A stretch of 64,000 nt of DNA. Source: Bombyx mori (Eukaryota; Arthropoda; Insecta; Lepidoptera; Bombycidae). The stretch lies in assembly GCF_030269925.1 (NCBI RefSeq), contig NC_085108.1, positions 4,588,001-4,652,000 on the forward strand. Direction: 5' to 3'. This document shows positions 1 through 10,400 of the stretch, piece after piece. Every line of letters begins with the position of its first letter. The stretch's first letter is position 1. The notes under the pieces are model-generated. The model was not told the origin of the DNA and made no database searches. It saw nothing but the letters and a program-made list of their open reading frames with translations. The translations under genes were made by a program, and so were the position numbers.

Positions 1-1410
1 TTGGTCGCATACGTATTAAATATTCTTTATAATATTATGTATTCGGATTTGGGAAAAAATAAATACCAAAAGAAGATATTTTACTTTTTTTATTTGACAA
101 AAAAAAATTAATTCACTTTTTCTCTTATTTCCACGTTCCTTACAGCGTACATACAATATAATTATAAAGTAATTTATGCTATCTAGAGATTTAATTATAT
201 TTATATTTTCTATATATTACAAAAAAAAAAAACTATTTACACAATTTATTATTTTTAAAACATCCCGTAACACCCTTTTTAGCATATTCATTCAAATAAA
301 GTAATCTATTCACGTTTTCCGCTTCGACAGATTCATGATAAAAAGAAAAAGAAAAAAAGATAATTGGAACTAAAACATTTTAATTACATAGGCGGTAAGC
401 TTGAATAGTTTACTTTACTTTACAAATAAAGATATTGCAATAAAATAGAATACATTTTGTTTGCAGATTATGCATCGTTTTTAAATTTAAAAAAAAAAAA
501 TGTGCAAAAGGAACTTTGCTATTTCGAACAGAGAACAAAAAAAAAAAAGGGTAACGTTGCTATTAATCGATTTTACTTATCGATAGTATTTTTGACAATT
601 CAATGACCATTTTTTATTTAGAAATATTGATTGTGATCTAAAGTATTATACATTTTTGTTCAATACTCATATGAGAGATTTTAATATCATAGAAATATTG
701 ATTTGAGCTTCTTTTTTTTTACAATTGTCATAAAACTGATTGAGGCAAAGGGTATCATCGAATTTTAATTTATCAATTTTTCACAGTACCTGTAAATTTG
801 GTTTAAAACTTTTAAAAATGATTTATCACAATAAACTTTTTTGTGCTTCCGTTTAAGATTTATAATTTATTTTTCTAAACGACATAATATAAATTAAAGC
901 TTACAATTACATAAATGATTTCCTTCATAAATTAATTATGTTCATTGATAAAAAATTGCAGTGATTTAAAAAAAAAAGGTAATTCATATAAATTGCTGTA
1001 ATAATGATATTTTTGCAACACTGTCTGTTAGGAAAATATGTAAAAACAGTCAATTGTTTTTGAAACATAATTCAGAGCTGGCAGTATTCAATTAAAGATA
1101 TACGAACACATCCCGCATTCCGTGTCAATATTCAATACATAACATTTACAATTACATTATGAACAAATCTTATTTTTATTGTTTTAATTAATTATAAAAA
1201 AAATTTACAATGGTCTTTTAATGTTTAAATTATTTTTTCTTATTTCAAAAAAGTTGGTTGTGCCTTTTTCATTTACGAAAGGAGAACGGCGTCTCGGGGC
1301 GGCCATCTTGTTGAGGCGGCCATTTTGTTGAGCCGGCCATCTTTTATCATGGATTTTGCGTGTCCGCGATGTCATTTCACTTTGTCACTCGTTTCTGTGT
1401 CCGTAATGTG
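1..1410 (-). other. Dll: Dll 3' UTR and/or downstream DNA
   Basis: AT-rich sequence directly downstream of the Dll stop codon on the minus strand, with many homopolymer A/T runs and no ORF. Possible poly(A) signals (AATAAA on the minus strand, read as tttatt on the plus) occur near 1170, 866, 611 and 246, among others. The end of the transcript cannot be fixed and may lie beyond position 1. It contains the 17-bp repeat cluster at 1301-1345. Confidence 0.5.
1301..1345. promoter_or_regulatory. Three GGCCAT-TTT boxes in a 17-bp tandem repeat (PHO/YY1-like core)
   Basis: GGCCATCTTG, GGCCATTTTG and GGCCATCTTT occur at 17-bp spacing (GCCAT cores at 1302, 1319 and 1336), separated by TTGAGSC. GCCAT is the core of the Pleiohomeotic/YY1 site. 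It lies in the GC-rich start of the Dll 3' UTR. Regulatory function is inference only. Confidence 0.3.
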
Positions 1411-1429
1411 CTAAACTGCCGGCCATACC
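1411..1429 (-). CDS. Dll: Dll terminal coding exon (last five codons and stop)
   Basis: The acceptor TTTACTCGCAG lies directly before 1429. One base (G) completes ACG (Thr) with the previous exon, then GTA TGG CCG GCA GTT TAG gives VWPAV and stop. The exact phase match and the expected LLTVWPAV ending make this short exon convincing despite having only 19 coding bases. The exon continues into the 3' UTR toward position 1. Confidence 0.88.
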
Positions 1430-4400
1430 CTGCGAGTAAAGCCTGTTTTATTAATAAATATATCCGCTTTAAGTCCCGTTAAAGCTTTTAATATCTTAAT
1501 TATTAAAACGGTGAATAAACAATAGGTTTTTTTTGTTGTTGTTATTCAATTATTATAACATGAATATAGTTTTAATGGAACGTTGTAAAATGAAATTAGA
1601 TTTTAATGCTATTTAAATAGATCACAATTGAGACGAACTAAAGATTCTATTGTTTGAACACAATAAGTATTGAGAAACTGTTTTAATACTCACGTTAGAA
1701 GTCCAGGGTTCGCGTCCGTTTGATACCAGGAATACTGCGGTACGTATGGTGGGTGAGGCTGTGGGGCTCCCTGGTGATGGAGAGCGTGGGCATGCGCGCC
1801 CTTCATGTCCCAAGGACCAGGAGGCGCGCCCTACGACAATAGAAACAGGTGGTTAAATTTGATATCAATGAAGGCACTATCACTGTTGAACGCGAGCAAA
1901 TTTCAAACTTGAGTCTCGTATCTGAAGGTGGCATTTCGTTTGTGAAGTCTTCGGTAATCACATAGCTTCAAGACAGCCGAAACCCGATCTAATTCAAAAA
2001 TAGCGGTAAGAAACAGAGTGGCCCATGAGGGGATCGAACCCGCGACCTTCGCGTTATTAGCACGACGCTCTAACCAACTGAGCTAATGGGCCGCTGACGA
2101 TTGACGCTAAAAATAATAATTTAATTTTAAAGACACGATAAAAACACAGACAAATCTTACGATAATACGTTTTATCTATTTTTATTTATTGATGGTTATA
2201 AATCGAGAATTGTTTGTGTGAAAGAACAAATTATTATATATATTTTTATTCGATATAATCCAGAAAGACGATGTTTGTAAACCTGTATCATTTGCACACG
2301 GCATTACAGTTGCAGTTTCCATTTGTGAGCTTTGTTAAGTGTAAGCTTTATTTGTATACATATTTTATTTGTAAGCTACAAGAGGCGTGACCCTTTTTAT
2401 GGGTAAGACGCCCGGTGTACACGTAACAAGTGACGTCACAATATTAATCCCGGTATTGCATACCAATTTTTCTCAACTCATACCTACTTGACACGTGTTT
2501 ATTTCCAGCCTTAAATAAATGCATAGCTCTATGTTAATTTGCATACAAAATTGAAGAAGCTTAAACATGAAAATATATATTATGTAAATAGATGATAATA
2601 ATATTAAAAAAAACACGTGTGGCACTCGGGGATTGCCGCGGTAAAGCTATTGCAAAGCAATTTTTATCAACTTATGCAATTACAATTAGACAATAATAAT
2701 TTAATATTAAAACAATAACAAAAATAAGACCACGCTATATTTATAAACATTAACAAAAGCAAAACATTGACTGTCCCCTTCACACTCATAAGCTAGACCG
2801 CGCGAGAGAGAGATGGGCAGACTTTTCATGATGCTCATGCAGTGCGACGTCACGCCGCGCGCTTATTCACAAACACTACACCAGCGCAACGTGTGAATGT
2901 GTTGAACGCGAGCTACATAGTAGGCTTAATGTCAGGTTATTTTCGTTTCGGAATTTCTTGATTCAGTCGCCGCGCTCAAAGCCCGCCATAAAAGCTATGC
3001 ATTAGCTTAAAAATAAAGGCATAAATAGTTTTGCGATCATCATAAAAAGCCTGATTCAGTAAAAGTAATTTTAATTATATCTCGCGACAACCCGAAGCGA
3101 ATTTTGTAAAAGCGTTTATTTTGGACAGCCCTAAAAAAATTTAATTAGAATATTGGTGTTCGTTACGTCACATCGAAATACTTTTTGTGGTAAATGCAAT
3201 ATTTTAGGGGTGGTGCTCACTGAAAATTGTTGCGTGTTAACATATAGTATACGTTTGATGTTCAAAGTTATTAGTAAGTGGACAGGCGTGGCCACATTCA
3301 ATGCCTTTAGACGCATTACTTTAATGAATACGTAATTAATTTTATGGTGTAGTACTATGGAACTGCCAATGGGAGATGGGAGACTTTCACTCAATTTAGG
3401 CAAATGAGTACACGACATTGGTATTGTTTATTTATATTTTTCCCCAAAATTGTTTAATGTTTGCTACCTTGAGAGCTGAACTGAAGCTTATTCTATTCCT
3501 AGCCTGTTCTATACCAAGGCAATGTTCTTTTTTAAGTATGGCAATTGAATTTTTGCGATGTCATTGTTGCCATTGTCAACACAACCATATTCTGTTGTAT
3601 GAAAAAAGGAAATGTAATGAAATGAGTTGAGATATAATATTGTTTAAGTAGCTGTGATTATTTACTGAGACTTCAGTAGATTTCATGGGAGCATCCATGT
3701 CCGACGGCTTTGTTCCACTTTCCACGGTTAATAAGCCAATAAGCCACTGTTATTACACTTTTGAAACTGCCGAAAAACTAAATTACCAAAAATTTACAAT
3801 TCACGCTACTTGGCCCCTCGCATTCTCGCTAACCACCCTGTCTATTTCCGCCGTGAAGCAGTAATGCATTTCAGTTTGAAGGGTAGGGCAGCCGTTGTAA
3901 CTATACCCATCTTGAGATATAAGTTCTAAGGTTTCTCCGGTTCTAAGGATTCCTTACGAAAAGATACAATTTAGGAAGAGCCAGAGTGAGAAAATAGACA
4001 GAGCGTCTTGTGAACCACTTGACCGTGGAGTGAGGAAAAGGATAAATTGAGCTAGGTCGTTTCTCTTATACGCATCATTCCGTATTACAAAATAAATTTG
4101 ATTTAAGGATGATGATGAAAAATGAAGAAACAGATTACTACACAGCGCAAATGAAGTTTCACTTCTTTCACGAGTACCATTTTTTAATTTTATGTGTACA
4201 TATCGACGCTTAAAAGGCAAACGTGACTAAGCGACAATAGCTGCTTTGTACATAAATGATAGGCAATAACCATATTCGATGCGCAAAAAATATAAATTTC
4301 TAGGTCTATTAAAATCATTTCAATCCTACAGCTACTAGCTAGATTCTGCTACAGCTAGATTCGTTAAAATAAATTTTGTTTTCAGTTATTTCAACTTTTA

Positions 4401-7400
4401 ATTAGTCTACTGTAAAGTTCACGCATTGTCGCTTAAGCCTTGTTCGGACTAGGTGAGTATTTTAGTCGAGTACCGAGTAATTTAGTAGCTAAATGTGTCT
4501 GAGCACCAAAAATTTAGTCGAGTAGGTTTGTAAATAATTTAGTCAAGTCAATCCATTTTGTTCTATTTTTTCGGGCGAGCAGCGAGTAGTTTAGCCACTA
4601 AATTACTCGGTACTCTACTAAAATACTCACCTAGTCCGAACAAGGCTTTAGTCACGTTTGCCTTTCAAGCGTCGATATGTATACACATTTTACGGTATAT
4701 ACACACAAGTTAATTTTTTCTAATGAAATATGTACTCAACAAATGTTCACGATTGACTTCCACGGTGAAGGAATAACATCGTGCAATAAAAATCAAACCC
4801 GCAAAATTATAATTTGCGTAATCACTGGTGGTAGGACCTCTTGGGAGTCCGCACGGGTAGGTACCACCAACCCGCCTATTTCCGCCGTGAAGCAGTAATG
4901 CGTTTCGGTTCGAAGGGTGGGGTAGCCGTTGTAACTATACTGAGACCTTAGAACTTATATCTCGAGGTGGGTGGTGCATTTACGTTGTAGATGTCTATGG
5001 GCTCCAGTAACCACTTAACACCAGGTGGGCTGTGAGCTCGTCCATCCATCTAAGCAATAAAAAAAAAATATGTTATTCAGAACTATCCTTGTATTGGAGC
5101 TCAACTATTACGGAGGGTTCTTAGAAGCGACATTAATTTCTTTGATACAGCAAATTAGATTTGTAATCGATTATCCACGGTTCGATATTAAAACAACGAT
5201 TGTCTATCGAATTACAACGATATTTTTATTTTTACATTACAATTTTTTGCTAAATGCCGTTCTCACTTATATCTATATATTACTAGCTGACCCGGCAAAC
5301 GGTGTCTTGCCATATATAAGATTTCTAGAGAATTTCTAAAATACTAACTTATTGGAAGTGTATAAGGATGTGGAATATGAGTGAAAAAGGCCTGGAGCGC
5401 TGTGAACGATGAGGGAATGTTGTTTAAAAATAACAAAACACCAAACATTAATTGTTTTAATTTATTAAAAGTAATAATTATATATATAATTAATTCATTA
5501 CATAATATTAATCTCTTAATGCTGCAGCGTGAACAATATTTTTTGTTACCCCGCTTAAATTGAATTGGCACATCTGTGGGTATAATAGGTATTCGTGGTA
5601 TCAATATATTTTCACCTCGAAGCTTGCCATTTAAAATGGTGCCTTCGATAACTTTTTTCATTATTTTTTTAATGACTAATCGCGTACCGTTGCGTAGCCG
5701 TGGCGGGTTCAAATTACGAAGCAAAATAATTGGAGATCCAACCTTCAATTGTAAGTTATGTGGTGGCATGCCTGGCAAATCCAGTGAGTTCAAAAACTCT
5801 GTTGGAAAATTTACAGCTTCAGTGCCATCGCAAACTGTATCAATAGATCTATATGATACCAAGTCCCCTGGCAATAACTGTTGTATCTTCAGATTTAAAA
5901 TGTCAACGTCCACATTTTTTGCAGCTAACATTGCTCTTTCTGCAAGCCACTCGAGATTTATGTAATTCGTGTGTACATCGGGAAATATTTGTTCAATGAG
6001 AGCATCTTGCGAATCAATGATAGTGCAGAAATCATTCGCTAATTTTATGTATCCAGTTTCAGCTATAGTGACTTTTCCATCATCGATATCTAATAGTTGT
6101 TTAGAGACTGTTTCAGCGGATGGATCTTGAAGCATTTGAACGCGCATATTTACTTTCAGCTGTACTATTTCAACATTACGCCACAATGTCGATGATTTTA
6201 AGCAGGCGTTGATTTCATCAGCGTATGTTGAACGTGGAATGACGGGAAGTGTTTGTCTGAAGTCACCTGAAAGGACTAACAGAGTGCCACCAAATAGTTT
6301 GTCGTTATTTTTAATATCTTTCAATATCCTGTTCAACGCCTCAAGCGAATGTTTGTGTGCCATGGTACATTCATATTTTCCACTCTAAACACCGCCATGT
6401 CACTGCCTTTATGGACATAATTGCAAATGTATTTGATGCTCTTCACAGAACTGCAAAACTCAACATTAATATGAGCATTGTATGTTTTGCTCAGCAGGGG
6501 CGAATATGGCACGACCCAACGATTGTCAATATCAATGTCTGTGTTGCTGATGTTTATAATAAATGATTGTCCGCCATTATCTGGATTCCTTCGACGATAT
6601 ATTGGATATCCGTCGACATTTGTGATTGTATCGTTAGTGAAATCTTCAGGGAATTTTTTTGTACTTTTTCCATCTGACATGCAAGGCGATGAACTAAAAA
6701 TGTTTAACTACTACGCTTGAAGCATAAACACTAATAATAGCCGAAAACTGTAGAGGTAACATCCCTATTCCGTGCTGTTTACTGGGTCAGAAGTGACACC
6801 TGTAGACATCTGGCGGGGATAACTAATTAAATGACGATTGATCAGTTTTCGACCGGAGAGGAAAAATGATTAAATTACTAAAATGGCTATTAAAAAATAA
6901 GGGTTGATCGTAGAAGGGTGAAAATTGAGGATTGTATGTATTTTTGTATGTTGTATCATAAAAAAATAGAAATTAAAAATTTTGTCTAAAAATTAAAAAA
7001 AAAAAATTTGTGGTTGACTACCCCTAACATTTAGGGGGGTGAAAAATAGATGTTGGCCGATTCTCATAGATACCGGATAAGCACAAAAAATTTCATCAAA
7101 ATCGGTCAAGCCGTTTCGGAGGAGTATGGCAACGAAAACTGTGACACGAGAATTTTATATATTAGATTAATACGTGAAGCAAAAACTTTGTATCCCTTTT
7201 TACGAAAATTGCGCGGACGGAGGAGTATGAAATTTTCCACACTTATAGAGAATATAGAGAAGAATTGTACAATGCTAATATTTTTTTTAAATAATGCATT
7301 AAAGATACATTAAATCAATAAAGAAAACATTACACACACTACATACCATATATTTGACGCACACACGCATGCATACTATTTATTGTCAAACTTTTGTTCT

Positions 7401-10400
7401 TGACGTCTGTTGTCAAATTGAGAATAGATTAAATATTGTTTGTCTTTGTTAATATTTTTTAAAGTGAAGTCTTGGCGAAATTTGTGATTATAGAAGTATA
7501 AAATACAATCATAATAGTGTACAAACTTACAATTCCAATTAATTATAGTCGAATTTCGACTACTACGGGACCTCTAGTATATTATTAATACGTGAAGCAA
7601 AAACTTTGTATCCCTTTTTACGAAAATTGCGCGGACGGATGAGTATGAAATTTTCCACACTCATAGAGAATATAGAGAAGAAGTGTACAATGCTAATATT
7701 TTTTTTTAAAGAATGCATTAAAGATACATTAAATCAATAAAGAAAACGTTACACACACTACCATGTATTTGACACACACACATATACTCTTCGTTTATTG
7801 TCAAACTCTGTGACTATAGAAGTATATAATATGTCTTTGTCATGTCAATTCTTTGACAATAGAATCATAATAGTGTACAAACATAAAATTTTAATTAATT
7901 ATAGTCGAATTTCGACTACCGGGGATCACTGGTACAGTTTATTTTGGGTGTTTTACGCGTATCAGCGAAGGCTAGGGCAGTGATAAACGAAGATTGCGCT
8001 CACAATAACATCGCATGAAAAACAATCTTTCGATGACTTTAATAATCTATGTCTTGATGTTCAATAGCAGTGTTTATTGTTTAAATATTGTGCCTTTTGT
8101 CGATAAATAAGAAAAAAAAAATGCTCAAGTTACGTTCTCTATGATCCCTTCCGGATTTGTGTCGAATGTCATTCGATCCATAGATAAATATAAGAGTTGA
8201 CATGCACCAATATTTTGATAGCTCTGTAATGATTTATCTAGACTAGTGGTCCCGCCGTAGTCGAAATTCGACTATGATTAATTTAAGTTATAAGTTTGAA
8301 CATTATTAAAGTTCTATTGTCAAAGGCTATTCTACTTCTATTTATAATCACAGATTTTGCCAAGATTACACTATAAACAAATAATATTAAATATAAACAA
8401 TATTAAACTATTCTCTATTCGACCACAGACTGAGCAATAACAAAATATTGACAATAAACATGGAGCATATATATTATTATGTATGTGTATGTATCAAATA
8501 CATGATAGTGTGTGTAATGTTTTTGTTATTGATTTAATGTATTATTATTGCATATTTTTTAAAAAATATTAGCATTCTGCTCTCCTTCTATATATTATTT
8601 ATAAGTGTGGGAAATTTCATACTCCTCTGTCCGGGAAATTTTCGTAAAAAGGTTTTCAAAGTTTTTGCTTCACGTATCAATATGTGGATTTGGTTTTCAA
8701 ATATATTCCCTTTGTTAGTTTAGAATGTCCGTGGTAGCATTTACGAACTGCCCCCGGTTAATTCAAGCCATGAATTTTGCTGACAAAAGGTATGTTTTAC
8801 CGACTGTTGTCTTACCTTTAACATCCAGGGCATCGGTCGTCTTGCTCCGTCCACGCTTGGGGAGCCCTCAATGTCCTCCGTTTGAGCGAAATAACCCTCC
8901 TACGGCAAAAAACCTACTTCAGCACACACCTTTCATAGGGACCAACTTGTTTTGCTACTAATATTCAGCGAATTATATTGCTTAATTTTGAAATTTACAA
9001 GTACGCTAATGTTGTAAATATGGAGTCGATAGGGAATCTTTGCTGGCGTAAGGTACAGATGTCTTCACGCGGCGTTTTAACCCACAGACACAGCCCACTG
9101 AGTTTCTCGCCGGATCTTTTGAGTGGGTCGCGTTTCCGATCCGATGGTAGGTAGATTCTGCGAAGCACTGCTAGGGCCAGTGTTAGTAGCGCCTCCGGTT
9201 TGAGCCTCGAGAGCTCACCTACACGCTAGGGTAACACTGATATAGCCCCTCAAGGCTATCAGCATAGGTATGAGAAAAAAAAAGCGCGGTCATACATTTT
9301 TAATTGTATTCCGTTGCGTGCTAAAATCTACCTTATATTTTACAATACATAGTTGTTTTTTAATGATATCGATAAGCAGTTAACAGGAAATTTAAGAAAG
9401 TGAAATAGACAACCTGGCTGAGACTAGACAAGTGGCATAGCTGACGATTACAATGCGATAAGAATAACAAACTCCTTAACGAAAATTTCTGTATTAATGA
9501 TTTTTTATTTGAGCGGTAATAGCGGAGTTAAAGTCAAGTTGAACGCTGATCGATGACTTTTCTGTTACTTAGACGTGCGGACGCGCTCATCTGATATCAA
9601 GTCGTTAACGGAGTCCATAAATGACCGCCCTGCCTATTTCTGCCGTGCAGCAGTATTGCGCTTCGATTTGAAGTGTGGGGCAGCCGTTGTAACTATACTG
9701 AGACCTTAGAACTTATATCTCAAGGTGGGTGGCGCATTTACGGTTGTAGATGTCTATGGGCTCCAGTAACTACTTAACACCAGGTGGGCTGTGAGCTCGT
9801 CCACCCATCTAAGCAATAAAAAAAAACCTAAACATCGTAATCCAGCTTGAGCCGGAAGCTCTAAGTCTCAGCTATATAGTACAAAGACTGCCCTACCCTT
9901 CGAATCGGAATGCGTTAGGAAGTAGGCAGTGTGGTGGTATCTATCCATGCTCACACGACCCCCTACCACCAGTGTCGGTATGATCTGATGTGTTTGCATT
10001 ATTTTCGCGTTACATTAAGTTTCGTCATAAACAAAAGCTACATTCATTATTATACATAAGTATTCTAATGCTAAACAATGTGATAATTTACTAAGTCCCA
10101 AACGATCCTAAAGGACAATGTCGAAGGACAATTCGCAGTTTTAGAATTCAAGTGACTTAACTTAAAATTTTAAGACAATGTGTTATACTTTGAACGGCCT
10201 ATGAAGATGTATTCTATAAGTTGGTTATTATTAAATAGTCTCCTTTAATAGACAAACTATCTCCATAGACAAACAAAAAAAAGTGTGAATTCTTCAATTC
10301 ACAATGGCGCTTACCAAAAGATAAGAATTTTGAATTAAGCCACATAAATTTTAAAGGTGCGAATTGTTTGCCTAACCCCAAACATTACAAATGGTACAAA

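Larger units (their letters stand above)
5283..7166 (-). mobile_element. Internally deleted Rep/helicase Helitron (type H2), 1,884 bp
   Basis: On the minus strand it starts TCTAATATATAAAATTCTCG at 7166. It ends with the hairpin GGCAA...TTGCC and terminal CTAG at 5283. The host A (5282) and T (7167) are exactly the Helitron A|T insertion context. It carries remnants of Rep and a PIF1-like helicase (separate entries), so it derives from an autonomous element. The lost N-terminal HUH region, Walker A and C-terminal helicase motifs make it immobile on its own. Confidence 0.88.
5272..7577 (+). mobile_element. Non-autonomous Helitron (type H1), interrupted by a larger Helitron
   Basis: The 5' end TCTATATATTA (5272-5282) continues at 7167 with TTAATACGTGAAGC. 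The element runs to the 3' hairpin TAGTCGAA-T-TTCGACTA and terminal CTAG at 7574-7577, followed by T. Removing 5283-7166 gives a standard H1 element of about 420 bp. Confidence 0.85.

Noticed and set aside
3131..3418. 95-residue minus-strand ORF in the Dll intron
   Set aside because: Overlaps an equally long opposite-strand ORF, no motif, AT-rich; most likely chance.
4436..4647. piggyBac MITE (TTAA near the left end)
   Set aside because: The uninterrupted arm shows a single TTA at the site, so the duplication is TTA, not TTAA.
5576..5965. 129-residue ORF on the plus strand
   Set aside because: Antisense shadow of the Helitron helicase remnant.
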